DNA of 64,000 nucleotides from Heligmosomoides polygyrus polygyrus (GCA_947396885.1 OX377204.1:4526001-4590000); one strand, 5' to 3'. Counted from the stretch's first letter, positions 22,646-33,287 are shown. Translations and numbers: made by a program. Notes: generated by a model from the sequence alone, not told the origin.

Positions 22646-22924
22646 TTTCGGTCCATTATTACTCGCGTTTGTGTACCATAAGCCTCAAGGAGCAAAAGAA
22701 TCAGATAGGCAAAAAATGCAATTTTTGATTTTTCACTTGATCTAAATGGAAATGTGCAGCTGTAGTCTTTTGCAAGTGTTGGAGGTGAAAGCCAGCATTT
22801 CTATTAGACCAATAAAGTCACATAATGGCTGTTACAGCACCTCTAAAAAATCAGAGTACTTTTACTGTGGAGTTACCACAATTCGTTTTACAAAACTAGA
22901 ACGAGCTCTTAGATGGATGTCTGA

Positions 22925-23060
22925 TTGCGATATGTTCCTAGTAGCACATAATTGCTACTAGGAACATATCGCAAGCAGAAGGTGTGAGGTCGAGTCCCAC
23001 CTGGCGCAAAAGTTTTGATCGCAACCGAACATCCATTTAGGAAGTTCTATTGGATCTATC
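22925..23060 (+). repeat. perfect hairpin fused to family 2 SINE copy d
   Basis: 22925-22974 is a perfect palindrome: 22-bp arms beginning TTGCGATATGTTCC with the 6-nt loop CATAAT. Immediately after, AGGTGTGAGGTCGAGTCCCA and CTGGCGCAAAAGTTTTGATC match the B box, 3' end and tail of family 2. The normal A-box head is replaced by the hairpin. Confidence 0.7.
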
Positions 23061-23064
23061 CTAG

Positions 23065-23720
23065 TCGAGAGGGGCAACCTTGAAGTGTCAGCTGAGTACA
23101 TCATCTCATGTCATGCAACCACAATTTTTTAAATAAAAATCCTTGCACGAACAGCCCCTGAAAGCCTTGTAGGAACTCAAGGGAGGGACTGGAGACATGT
23201 GCTCCCTCCGATTAGAATAGATCTACTTCTATGTTGCATAACCACTCAAGGCTAAGCGAAAATGTAAAAAACTGAGAGAAAATATCTAAAAAGCACGAAT
23301 TTAACACAAGGTGCACTTTGAGGTGAAGGTCGTGTTGAAAATGAGAGGTGCCGAAAAAGGAAACAATGTGCTTCACTGCAAGCTGAAAGCAATGGAAGCC
23401 AAGACTTCAGCGCTCAAATTTTCACATCTTTAAACGAGAAGATGCCGCGCAGATACAGCCAATTAAGATTTGAAGGTCTACATATGCTATGAGTAGCCGT
23501 ACCGAGTCACCGTAGCGGCGGTAGGTGATTGAGTTCTACGCCATGTCCTTCTGCTGCGAATGTAGTGGAACTACCGAAGAGCAAGATTTAAAACCATGAA
23601 AAACCTACTATAGAAATGTGGGAGGAATTTTGTAAACAAATTCTGTTCACACTTCAAAGGGCGGATTCCTATATTCTTACTATTTTTGACCAAACCTTTG
23701 ATTTTAGCAAAAGTCTAAAG
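23065..23720. other. no gene recognised
   Basis: No exon or known repeat recognised between the SINE and the Penelope-associated inverted repeat. Confidence 0.35.
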
Positions 23721-23818
23721 GAAAACAAACCTAAGTGTGACCACTCGACCAAGGGTCTCCTCAACCCTACTGGATTTTGAGACCAATTAGACGTACACAA
23801 GATAGGTAGGAGACAGCA
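23721..23818 (-). repeat. inverted copy of the Penelope 3' terminal region
   Basis: On the minus strand this 98-nt block matches 24475-24576 with only a few differences (for example GAGGAGACCCTTGGTCGAGT in both). It flanks the GIY-YIG fragment in the opposite orientation. Confidence 0.75.
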
Positions 23819-23865
23819 TTAAACAAGCCACGCCGGAAGCTCTCTCTAGCAAGATCCCTTTCCTA

Positions 23866-24396
23866 ATGCCGTTAATCTATGATGTGGTCGGCACTTCCAT
23901 CAGAAAGTGCCTGAGAAGGACGGGATTAGATGAGTCGGTAATTCTTACGAAATTACCGCCCTGTAGTCTGAAATGCCAGCTGGTAAGAAACCGCATGTAC
24001 GACCGCCTTTGTGTTACTCCTCACTGTGTGGTCTGTCCGCCTGGCAGCGAGAGATTGCGTCTTTTCTGGGACAGTCTACAAGATCACCTGCCACAGCTGT
24101 GGTGAAAAGTATATCAGTGAAACCTCTTGCCCACTCCATTACGCGCCAAAGAACACATGGAGGGCAAGCAAAGGTCGCGGGTTTCCACTGCACTGGGTGG
24201 CCACAGGGTCAACGCCCAGCACGGAGAGGACTTTGATGTCAAATTTGAAATTGTAGCGCGTGAGCCCCAGACGTCGGCGCGGAAAGCCCTTGAGGCATTT
24301 AGGATACAGGCTACTGACCCAAAAATCAACCGGAAGGGGGAGTGCCTATATATAACCCGGGAGCTCAGGCCATACCTCTGGCTAGCATTCTAGTCA
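23866..24396 (+). pseudogene. Penelope-like element, GIY-YIG endonuclease part
   Basis: After the linker VVGTSIRKCLRRTGLDESVI come the cysteine motif LVRNRMYDRLC-TPHCVVCPPG, then in shifted frames GTVYKITCHSCGEKYISET (the GIY-YIG core, with YIS for YIG) and RAKEHMEGK (EH). The C-terminal part reads EDFDVKFEIVAREPQTSARK followed by KINRKGECLYITRELRPYL. These are the conserved elements of Penelope-like elements, which carry a GIY-YIG nuclease after the reverse transcriptase. At least two frameshifts; the reverse transcriptase is absent. Confidence 0.8.
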
Positions 24397-24474
24397 GGGT
24401 ACGGTCTTCGTTGGTACCCTCACGAGCACTACTGCTCTGGTCGCCTGGCCGGGTCCTTGGTTAGGTGAGGTCGA

Positions 24475-24612
24475 TTGCTGTCTCCTACTCATCTTGTGTA
24501 CATATAATTGGTCTCAAGATCCACTAGGGTTGAGGAGACCCTTGGTCGAGTGGTCACACTTAGGTTTGTTTCCTTTCAGGCTCTGAAGAAGGCTATCTCG
24601 TCGAAATATAGC
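24475..24612 (+). repeat. Penelope 3' terminal region with decayed hammerhead motif (copy C)
   Basis: 24475-24576 is the direct-orientation copy of the inverted repeat at 23721-23818. It leads into GGCT-CTGAAGA-AGGC...GTC-GAAA-TATAGCG at 24579-24612. Stem I would need AGCC and stem III has lost a base, so the ribozyme is probably inactive, but motif order and place match copies A and D. Confidence 0.5.
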
Positions 24613-24619
24613 GAAAGTG

Positions 24620-25605
24620 TTGTCAATTTTAACGGCTTGTGCTCAAAAACAATGACTCTGCTTAAAAATACCTCTATGTTCGACATAAGAAAATACATAA
24701 GCTTTTACTACTCGTTCGACAGTGTGATAGATATTGGATCGGACTTTGATAAGGATGGACAAGAACAAAGACAATGGGTTCTGGCTACCAGTCAATCTAT
24801 AAGTCAGTGTTTTGTTTTTTTCCAGACACAACTAGTCCGATTACTCTAAATGGATGGGAGCACCGCCTGAGTTTAGGCCGACCCTACTATATAAGAGGAA
24901 AAAATTAAGTTTGGCTCGTCACTAGCTCTATACACACCTGTTAATGTAACACCATCCGACAGCTCATCAGTGAAGAAATGTTACATAAAAAACTATAACA
25001 AGTAGTTTTAAAAAAAGCGAACAAGGAAGAAAAGGAACTCACCCAACGTCAAACTGTACAAATCTACGAACCAGACTGAAGGAGATTCGAGTGGCGGCTA
25101 ACTCCTAGGACTGCATTACGCCCTCCCTTATGCATAACCATTTCTATTGGTCCTTAGAGTGTGAAAGGTGCCCAATCACCGCATTTTTGTTGCTGGAAGT
25201 GCTGATTTGGAGGGTAGGACCGTTAGATGTATCCTTCAAGTACAGTAGTGCGATAAGCAGCCTTCAATTAAGGAGGCAAGATGTTGATCCCGTCGGGCGA
25301 GTTTTTTCGGGCAAGTAGAACATGGTTTGCGCCCTGGAGATCTGACGCCACAGGGTAGCGAAGAAATGTGGTTTTTTAGTGTTTTATACTCTCGCGCTTA
25401 TTTCCAGGTGTCATGAGGTCGTCAACGGTTTGGAAGAGGAACTGCCTCCTTTTTCGTTCACTACCGGTAGAAGGCCGTCTGCTCCAGGAAAGCAATATGG
25501 CGGACCAAAGCAACATTTATGTTGGCAGGCTCACTCAATTAGGACTGTGTTGCTTTTGAGGAAAGAGCTTATGCAGAATAATTTTCTGCTTTGGAATCTA
25601 CAGAG
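24620..25605. other. no gene recognised
   Basis: A 113-codon ORF (24508-24849) overlaps the Penelope end and shows no family. The 224-codon plus-strand ORF at 25379-26053 is largely antisense to the Tc1-type relic and is not accepted as a gene. Confidence 0.4.
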
Positions 25606-26360
25606 TGTCCCGAAATTACGTTTCCAAGTATTCACCGTCATAACAGCGGATGTAAAAGAGATTAGAGCACGAAATTCTAGCATACTCTTATCAACATATT
25701 TACAAACACAATTACATTATCAGTTTCAAAGCAACTTCCTCTGGCACGGATGCAGGCCTTCAGACGACGCGGAAAGGCATCCATCGAGCCATGCACATAT
25801 TCCATTGGCATTTCTCCCATTCCTTCAGAAAGCTTTCTTTCAGCGACTTGACCGATCGACGTTTTTTAGAACCGCCCTCGGTTTCCAACTAGGACTTGAT
25901 AGAGTAGTCCATAGGGTTGAGGTCTGGGCTGTACAGAGGTCATTCCTCCGAGCTGTAAAGCCAGGAAGCTTGACGCTGGATGAGTGCCCTGAATTTCCTT
26001 TCACGATTCTTCATCATGTATGGGAGAAGAATGTAGTCTTTCGGAAGCGGTGAGACCTCAGTCATAGCTCCTCATTGACAATGCGGCTCATGAAAGTTTT
26101 GCTAACTTCTATCGCTTTTGCCATCATCCGAGGTCTCTTGGGGTTCCTCCGCATCAGCACAGAAACACGTTTGACATTCTGAGTTAAAGTTGCAGTAGCT
26201 GGTCTTCCTCTCCCAGATCGATCGTTCAATGAACCGAGCTCTTCGCATCGTTTGATGTTGTTGGGACGGTTTTCCCACTCACCAAGTGCGCTTTCGAGAT
26301 GTTGCTCACCGATGCTCCGTTGATACGCATCGTGATGATGGGAACCCTCAGAGGACGGGA
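25605..26360 (-). pseudogene. Tc1/mariner-superfamily transposase relic, internally deleted
   Basis: The minus strand reads GRGRPATATLTQNVKRVSVL, then MRRNPKRPRMMAKAIEVSKT and SRIVNEEL, the two-helix N-terminal region of a Tc1-type transposase. After a break it continues SMDAFPRRLKACIRARGSCF, a typical C-terminus (FPxRLxxCIxAxGxxFE). The middle with the first catalytic Asp is missing. The 3' terminal motif GAGTGTCCCGAAATTACG (25608-25625) is probably its inverted repeat end. Confidence 0.65.
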
Positions 26361-26605
26361 AGGTACTATTTGTAGCTAATCAGTATTGCAACAGGATATT
26401 TAGCATCTGAGATCACAGTGAATATATCTAGCGCGGGAAACTAAGGCAGTACATTATTGATGCTTAGGTCAAGAAAAATGTCAGGTCAAATATGTGTGAA
26501 CGTAATTTGGGGACATTGTTAAAACGAATCAAAAACATGTGTAGAGAAATCACTACTGAATTCCAAATTTCACATCTTTTTAAATGAAGTGGAAACGCAC
26601 CTCAC

Positions 26606-26702
26606 CTCCGGGGTGCCAGTGGCGAGCGTATGGAACACGGGTTCAGTTGCCCGATGCTGGAAGCGACCACGCATCTTGCACAGCAGATCCGATGTGCTTA
26701 AC
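26606..26702 (-). CDS. candidate host exon, product unknown
   Basis: Acceptor TTTCTTTCAG and donor CCGGAG|GTGAGG bound a 97-nt exon. In the one open frame it reads LSTSDLLCKMRGRFQHRATE and ends TLATGTPE. It enters in phase 2 and leaves in phase 0. It is on the same strand as the exon at 31379-31478 and could belong to the same gene, with at least one exon missing between them. Family not recognised. Confidence 0.45.
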
Positions 26703-26709
26703 CTGAAAG

Positions 26710-27445
26710 AAATACTGCTTCACTTCGTATAAGCTTTTCTAGATCGGCTTAGAGATTCCATACCCTATATGAAACTTGACTTTGAGGCGTCACTGTAATG
26801 TGCCCATGGTGAATCCCTACGTTTTCTTAGGCAACAACAACTCATTGTCTAGCCCAAAAAGGTATCAGATGTAGCCTCAACCTCACTCAGCAAAGCAGGG
26901 TGTGTGACGCATTTGTTATCGACCTTACTGAATACCATCTATCTTAACTCACTTTTTGTCCATAAGTCTCTTTCTGTCGTCGTCTCCTTTAGCGTTCTGC
27001 ATTTTGTCAGAAGATCCTCTGAAACAAAACTCTACCTTCTTGTCCCAAAATGCACAAAAGCCGTAAGCTATGTTATAACAAAAAACGAGTTATCCAATAG
27101 CAAAAGCTGCCGCGAGCACTGAAATATTTTCTTAAATCCTCCTTTTCTTAACAAAAAGTCATGCAACTTCTACGTCAGAAGAGTAGCCATGTAAAAATGC
27201 TTTCTTCTCGATTCTCGGGAGCGAGGAAGCCAGCCCGAGTTCTGAACCTCGGCGACGTTATGATCGCTTTGACGGAGAACATGCGCGCTCTAATAATGTA
27301 AATCGTAGCTGATACCCATTGGACGAGTGCCTCTGCACACTGTGGCCGGATTAATCAAGAATTTGGTATAGGTAGAGATTTGGTAAGGTGATCACATCCA
27401 CTAACCGCAGTGGGTAGCGGGTACGATCCGTATTAATGAAAGGAA
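26710..27445. other. no gene recognised
   Basis: One 72-codon ORF at 26904-27122 without features. Nothing else is supported. Confidence 0.35.
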
Positions 27446-27449
27446 TCAA

Positions 27450-27600
27450 GGGTAAGGGCCCGTTTATACTTCGACGCTGAGCGACACGACCCACGTGTGA
27501 TGGCCACATTGATCGAGCGACGCGGTCGATCAATTTGGCCACTTTGCATGCCACCGCGTCGCGTGACGATTGAACGTCGCGCGACGTGATGCCACTGGTT
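27450..27600. mobile_element. truncated palindromic (Harbinger-type) MITE
   Basis: Left end GGGCCCGTTTATACTTCGAC with GATCGAGCGACGCGGTCGAT in the centre, as in the copies at 35730-36537 and 57607-57735. The right end is not recognisable. Confidence 0.5.
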
Positions 27601-27849
27601 AGCTACAAAATGGCACCTTTTCATCCTCTGAGGGTTCCCATCGTCACGATACATATCAACGGAGCATCGGTGAGCAACATCTCGAAGGCGCTATCGTTGA
27701 GTATTGAGGGGGGGGGGCAAAAGTAATGAGGCTGTCCATGCCGTGTCCGCATATCACGTGACTGCAGTCTGGTTTCGTGCTTATCGTATTTGTATGTTTG
27801 TATGCTACCTACCGAAGGTCACCTGAGAAGTTACCACTTCCGCCCTTTC

Positions 27850-28740
27850 CAGAAGCATGCCAAAACCGCAGTCTGTCCCATGCCGAAACTCCAGCCTGAC
27901 GAGTCGACCTGCGCGCAAATCTCGCCCATTTCCCAACCCCGAGCAGCCTGGACTCAATCTTAACGCAGGATGAGAAGTACGTCTTCTACCTTAGCCCTGC
28001 CAAGCAGCCAGTCTGGGTGAAGCCTGGGGCCGGATTCATCAAAGTTACTGCACTAACCTTAACGGAGAATTGTAAGCGAAAAGCTGAGATAACGCTGCTT
28101 ATTGCTCACCATATCGCTTGATCCGTTAAAGTTACTGCAGTAACTTTGATGAAACCGGCCTCTGGTGACCTGTCACCGACCTTCGTCCGGTTTGATGTAC
28201 AGGCGAGAAGCAGCCGCTGAGCTTTTGGTCTGTGCTCAAGGACCGGTATACTGGACGCTGTTTTCCGAACGCACGACGAGGACTCCAAGGCCATGGTGAA
28301 CGGATTAGAAGAGATGGACCTGCGACTCGAACTTATTCGGTCTCAGCGCTTCATGAAGGTCCTCGTCTTCGACAACGCCGCATCCCATCGGGCAAAAGTG
28401 ACCACGGATAAGCTTGCTCAGCTGGGCTACGTTCACATGCCTCACCCACCGCATTCGCCGGACATCTCTCCATGCGACTACCACAACTTCTTGAGCCTAC
28501 AGGACTTCCTGGTCGGAAGGGACACAACAACCCAAGCAGTCCTTGATAACCATGACGAGCAGTTGATCAACACCAGGCCCAAGCAGTTCTGGAAGGGTTG
28601 CATCAGGAAGTTGGCTGAACGATGGCAGTAAATCATTGACCTTAATGACATACACATTCCTCAGCATCGTTGATTTGTAATTGAGTTATGAAGAGATAAA
28701 AAATTCAATTTGTCTCATTACTTTTGCCTCCTCCCTTATA
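27850..28740 (+). pseudogene. mariner-type transposase relic interrupted by a MITE
   Basis: Left part: SLDSILTQDEKYVFYLSPAK carries the first catalytic Asp and ends KQPVWVKP at the MITE (28027-28161). Right part: KVLVFDNAASHRAKVTTDKL carries the second Asp, followed by PHSPDISPCDYHNFLSLQDF with the third, and KQFWKGCIRKLAERWQ with stop at about 28629. The C-terminal 112 codons (28293-28631) are uninterrupted. The spacing is of the DD34D mariner type. Reading frames upstream are broken. Confidence 0.75.
28027..28161. mobile_element. GGGCCGG-type MITE inside a mariner, CTG target duplication
   Basis: Begins GGGCCGGATTCATCAAAGTT and ends AACTTTGATGAAACCGGCCT, with an inner repeat of AAAGTTACTGCA. 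CTG flanks both sides (28024-28026 and 28162-28164). Confidence 0.75.
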
Positions 28741-28762
28741 AGATAGAACCAATCTGATCTCA

Positions 28763-28960
28763 GTGGATCGCCACTTTGTCAATGGGGCGCGAAATCCTCG
28801 CGGGTATGCGGATATACCCATGACGTCGTTGAGTATTCTCTACCCACTGATATCCCCGATGTGGTGGGTAAGGTTTATCATGAATGCCCTCATCGTGGGT
28901 ACGGCTACCTCCTACGTCCCGCATACCCGCTGGTTTTATCGTTGATGAATCCGGTCCCTG
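28763..28960. mobile_element. probable diverged MITE
   Basis: The right end TCGTTGATGAATCCGGTCCC matches the GGGCCGG family. The interior has GCGGGTATGCGG near the left and its inverse CCGCATACCCGC near the right. The left terminus is degraded. Confidence 0.4.
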
Positions 28961-29369
28961 GACTAGATTTTGTGAAGTGCCAAAGAACGCCAGGACCCCT
29001 ACCATTTTTTCCGGATTTCTTCATGGAAGACCTGAAGGAAAGGCATAGCGCCTTCCGTCCCCTTAGAAGAAGTGGACCCATTGTACTATACTTCTACGTC
29101 AAAGAGGCGAGTGGAGACGTTAGTGGTTTCTGCTCTAATCAATCGGTAAATTTAACGAGAGGTTATACCGATGATGCGTATGTGAAAATATATGTCAGGA
29201 TATTATATCGTGTTGAAATTCTAGTTCCTGCAGATCTTGCCCATATATGTGTAATCATTTTGTCTGTAAGTAGTAAAAAAACGAAATAACGAGTTTCTTC
29301 CTTGCTGCTTCGTTATAGTGCTTACGGTCATTTTTTGTCTCTTTCGTCGTTTATTCGAACGTGACGAAG

Positions 29370-29795
29370 AATTATGAAAAACAGACTTGCCAATCAGGCT
29401 GATCGCGTCATCATAGTCAGATGTTAGGGCATACGCGACGAATACAGTCCAAGCTGGCACGGAACCACATCGCTTCAGTCGCAGACGTCCGATTCGGGTT
29501 GTCAGAGACTCGTGCGAATCGATGTTCATGGCCAAGTGCGTGTTAACGAGGATACCAACACCGCCTACTCCCCTGCCGTCGCATGTTCCGAGGAACGGTT
29601 CCTTTCCGGAGTGGTGGGTGGCGTGTAGGAGAAGGAATGCGTCGACCCGACACAGCAAGAGCAAGGAGTCCATCCTCTGCATCCCACCTGCGTCTCTGGG
29701 CAGAACAAGGTCGCATTTGGTTCGCGTTTTTGTTCCCCTATCCACCAACCGGGGACGCGCTACGTAACCCTGCGAAAAGCGGCTTGAGATCCCTC
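29370..29795 (-). pseudogene. RTE-type LINE endonuclease fragment
   Basis: The minus strand frame reads LFLGTCDGRGVGGVGILVNT-like sequence, then AMNIDSHESLTTRIGRLRLK and VAYALTSDYDD. This order matches the apurinic-type endonuclease of nematode RTE retrotransposons (the GVGGVGxLVN, TTRIGxLxL and PTSDY landmarks). It stops near 29375, so the catalytic C-terminal half and the reverse transcriptase are absent. Confidence 0.65.
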
Positions 29796-29799
29796 TAAA

Positions 29800-30140
29800 C
29801 AAGGGAGCCCGAATGCTATTTAAAGAGTGAGCAGGTTGGGATCGCGAGACTTAGCTTGCAAAACAACTTTTATTTATAAGGGTGAACGGTTTTGAATCTA
29901 AGCTGTCCAGTATAAAACGGAAGATGCCGGGTTCTACTTCAATTGTTTACTTTATAATGGAAATGGTACACATGTTCAATTGTACGATATATTATCAGTT
30001 ATGTTCATTCCGATCCTAAGGGTTAAACTCACGAAGCACTGGAGCCTCCACTGTTACTCGACTTCTGGTTGTCATCCACCGATTCCACCTGAAACACTCG
30101 AGCTTCTGAGCTGATAAGTTTATGATTTTCTCTATCCTGG
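29800..30140. other. no gene recognised
   Basis: A minus-strand ORF (30029-30526) runs through here and through the MITE at 30145-30349, so I treat it as spurious. Confidence 0.35.
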
Positions 30141-30144
30141 AAAA

Positions 30145-30349
30145 GGTGCATGTCGTAAAGGTGGGGGCAGCATTGGTGCGTGAAGAAGCGCCAGCCAATA
30201 GTGCCGCATCGAATTTGCTTACTATTAAGAGAGGGCGTGTACGGTCGGCACTCTGATTGGACGGAATGGATTCCGTCGGTGATTTGAGTGGTTATGAGTG
30301 GCTGGCGAGTTTTCACCTCCCAATGCTGCCTACCTTTGCGACATGTACC
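30145..30349. mobile_element. 205-bp MITE with GGTACATGTCG ends, copy 1
   Basis: Left end GGTGCATGTCGTAAAGGTGG and right end CCTTTGCGACATGTACC are inverted repeats of about 60 nt. The flanks CTGGAAAA and CTCGAAAA suggest an 8-bp target duplication with one change. A second copy lies at 43195-43397. Confidence 0.65.
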
Positions 30350-31375
30350 CCTCGAAAAAACTGGATTCATTCTCAAGAACCTTTTCCAAGTGGGCCAAAT
30401 GTTGCTTACAGCAGCGTATGGGCTCCAGTGACAAGAGCTGACAATGCGCATGAAGAGATTTAATAGCATAATGGTAAAACAATTGCTGTCGCATATGCGA
30501 GGCAATGCTTTGTTTTGACCGCGCAACTCCTTGATCCCCCATCGACCGACCTGGTCTTATCACCGCAGCGGTGCCGTGTCGGGAGCTAGTCACTTAGTCA
30601 GTTTGTCTCCTCGTCGCTTCGTGACTCCGTCGCTTTCTCATTGTCCGCCTCGTCCCTTGCGACCCCCTCCGGCGGAATTTCCCTTGTGCAGAGATCGGGA
30701 AGTTTGAATGTTTAACCCCCTGTGATTTAGCTCATCGTTAGTTCAGTAATAAATGTGCTACTAGTTCACATCGGGAAAAGGAGCCTAGTCCAAAGTATCT
30801 CACCGCCAACCTCCCTCGAGTGTATCTCATTTTTGCATTTCATCTCGTGTTTTTTAGTAATAATAAGCATTAGTACATATTTTCGTTGAACTCTGATAGG
30901 TATAGCCGCATGTATTTGAAATGCTCAGTATCGAGACCGCCGTGCTATTTTGCTGAGTTCACCGAAAGCATCAACTGCATTGTAGAATCGCACACGTAAT
31001 AGGACCGCTCGTTTCCATTCCAGTCATAACGAATACTTCTATCAGAGACTGATTGATGAATAGACTGGATCAATCACTAGCCCTTGGAGCACCACAGTTC
31101 TGGTCTGTAGAGTTTCGTTGCACTTCATCCCCTTTATGATATGGATATGCTATTGGACGACAAGTACTTACTACTGGTTAGAGGTATTAAACCTTTACAG
31201 AAATACTTTTTCTAGGATTTAGCTAGGCTAAGTTCTTCAATACGCATCAAGTGCTGTTCCAAAAGTAAAAGTGACGCTCATTAAACGATACTAGTATTAT
31301 ATAAATACGATTCTACAAGAAGCTACACATGGAATCTTTAAAGTACAACACAGCTCAGATTTGAGAAGTGAAACT
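30350..31375. other. no gene recognised
   Basis: No exon with splice support could be joined to the exon at 31379-31478. No repeat recognised. Confidence 0.35.
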
Positions 31376-31378
31376 AAC

Positions 31379-31478
31379 CTTCTTTAAGCTCTTGATGAAC
31401 TCTTCGGCGCTCAGCTGCTCTTCCAGATTATCGCTGTTCGTGATGAAAGCGTTCAGACTCATCGCGAAAGTGGCGGCT
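31379..31478 (-). CDS. candidate host exon, product unknown
   Basis: Bounded by acceptor AAATTTCAG and donor AAGAAG|GTTAGT, 100 nt. It reads AATFAMSLNAFITNSDNLEE and then QLSAEEFIKSLKK. It contains an ATG after 16 nt, so it may be either an internal exon (phase 2 in, 0 out) or a trans-spliced first exon. The acidic, helical sequence suggests a soluble protein; the family is not recognised. See the exon at 26606-26702. Confidence 0.45.
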
Positions 31479-31654
31479 CTGAAATTTGTGCCGATTGAAA
31501 GCTAGGAATTCAGATGCTTCTATGCAGGAATTGAAGGAGGAACATATCGCGGAGAACAAATCAGAATGCAGCACATAAGATGAGAGGTGAAAGAAGTATG
31601 CATGCTGACTATCGCTGGTTAATTTGCGGCCACAACTAACCACCTATCCTTCAT

Positions 31655-31740
31655 CTATTTCATTTATTTATTTATTTGCTGTACGCACTATGGTGTGCTA
31701 ATACGATATTAACCTTCAGAATAAGACGTGCACACCATTA
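31655..31740 (-). repeat. LINE-type 3' end with (AAAT)n tail
   Basis: On the minus strand TTAGCACACCATAGTGCGTA is followed by GCAAATAAATAAATAAATG. The same arrangement (GCACACA..GCGTGCA, then AAAT repeats) is seen inverted at 10313-10430. Confidence 0.45.
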
Positions 31741-31879
31741 AATTCCTAAAAAATCAACGGTCAGTAATATCAGACTGGGTGAATAAAATACTGACCTAGA
31801 TGAAACAAGCAGCATAAAACTGGACAAGACGGTCAGGAAACAGAGGAAGAAATTAAGAAAAGAAAAGTGAGAATACACT

Positions 31880-32560
31880 GTGAGCACATCTTATGGTTGC
31901 CACATCTTCCGCCTTGACCTCGACGAATTATCAAGAAGTGGAGATCACCAAAATTCTGTGGCAGAACGGCTACGGTTCAAAGGAGTGCCGCTGTTGGAAA
32001 CCCCACAGATCTCTCTGTGGATCTCCTCTGATCATGCCCTTCATTTTGGATTCATTCGCAATGGAAGTCAACCGTGTCGTGAAGCGATCGGGGCTTTCCA
32101 TAAGTATCATTTTCCAACCACCGCCATCTTTGCGACGCTTACTCACAACGTCACGTCCATACGAGAATCAATGTGAAAGAAGGAATCGCATGATCTGCGA
32201 AGGAGACAACGACGTGTGTGAGATGAAGTGTGTGGTCCACAAAGTGGTCTGTGTGTCCTGCGAGGAATTTTAAATAGATGAAACAGAAAGACCACTATGG
32301 AAGAGAATGGATGAGCACCTGAGAGCTCTTCGTAACCCTCAGAGCTTCCCGGACAATCTATTCTCGAAGCAACGCACCCTGAGACACACGCATGAGCCAC
32401 CACCGCAATTGCGGATTTCCATCCTCCACAAAAATCTGACAGACCCAGTGGAGAAGATGATCAAGGAAGCGCTAGAAATAAAACACTGGAAGCCACCGAT
32501 TAACAACAGGGAAGAAATGAAGTATGCGATGAGTCTTATCACTCTATAGGGGCTAGCGAC
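31880..32560 (+). pseudogene. Penelope-like element, linker and GIY-YIG part
   Basis: Two overlapping frames carry PLIMPFILDSFAMEVNRVVK, then LSISIIFQPPPSLRRLLTTS and SRPYENQCERRNRMICEGD, the cysteine motif that precedes GIY-YIG in Penelope-like elements. The nuclease core is damaged: VVHKVVCVSCEEF, a stop, then IDETERP where YIGET is usual. The C-terminus continues MDEHLRALRNPQSFPDNLFS and KPPINNREEMKYAMSLITL. The copy is the most readable of the three, but inactive. Confidence 0.8.
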
Positions 32561-32771
32561 GTGACCGCCGAAGACCATCGTGACATATAAATCACTAGCC
32601 ATGACTCGACCACATATAATGAGTCCGAGCACCCCTGCACTTCATTTCCGGCCAACCGACGCCCAAGAAGACCTTGCCCTTTCCCTCCCCATTTTAATCC
32701 GTCGTGGATCCCAGGTCCGTATTTCTTGCCGCTTTACTGTGTGTATGTGCTAAGTAGCGTTATTGTATTCA

Positions 32772-32806
32772 GACCTGAAGAAGGGCTTATGCCCGAAACG
32801 TTGTCA
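32772..32806 (+). ncRNA. hammerhead-ribozyme-like motif downstream of Penelope fragment, copy D
   Basis: GAC-CTGAAGA-A-GGGC-TTAT-GCCC-GAAA-CGTT-GTC. Stem II is four perfect G-C pairs, stem I is GAC with GTC, stem III would be the self-complementary ACGT, and cleavage would follow GTT (about 32802). It has the same strand as the Penelope fragment that ends 210 nt upstream. Confidence 0.65.
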
Positions 32807-33287
32807 CCAATAAACATCAACTCCGAGCTTCAAGCAGTCACATAAATCGAAGAGAGAACATGAAGCTCAGGGAACCATCCATTTTGAACTGTGAGCACTG
32901 CCATTTTCTTGGTGGTAGAATAACGTCGGTACCAGGAGTGAACACAAAGTTCTGGGCATCAAATTTTTAACAATTTTTTTTTTAACGGATAGTTTTCGAT
33001 AAATTCCGGTTAATCGTTAAATTGCGTTTAAAAAATGCAATTAGCACGGAATTGTTATCTAAAATGAAAAAAGGGAAAAACGTTTTATGTTCCCATTTCA
33101 ACAGGTTAACAACTAAAGTTCAATGAACGTAGCGTTTCATACTACAATATGACATGCTAAATTCAACAGAGTCGACAGCAAAATAAACCAGCTTTCAGCA
33201 AGAAACCATCTTCAGAGTGTGGAAGCAAGGTACAGGTGCGGAATTTCACTGTTCTACGAACATGTACTATCTCACAAAGGAAGGATA

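Noticed and set aside
25379..26053. 224-codon plus-strand ORF, the longest in the window
   Set aside because: Most of it is antisense to the Tc1-type transposase relic, whose landmarks read on the minus strand; the apparent ORF is a shadow.
28861..29289. 142-codon ORF with a good donor at CAATCG|GTAAAT
   Set aside because: It begins inside a MITE-like palindrome and has no AG acceptor before the coding-like part; kept out of the gene list.
30029..30526. 165-codon minus-strand ORF
   Set aside because: Runs straight through the 205-bp MITE and its inverted arms without any domain.
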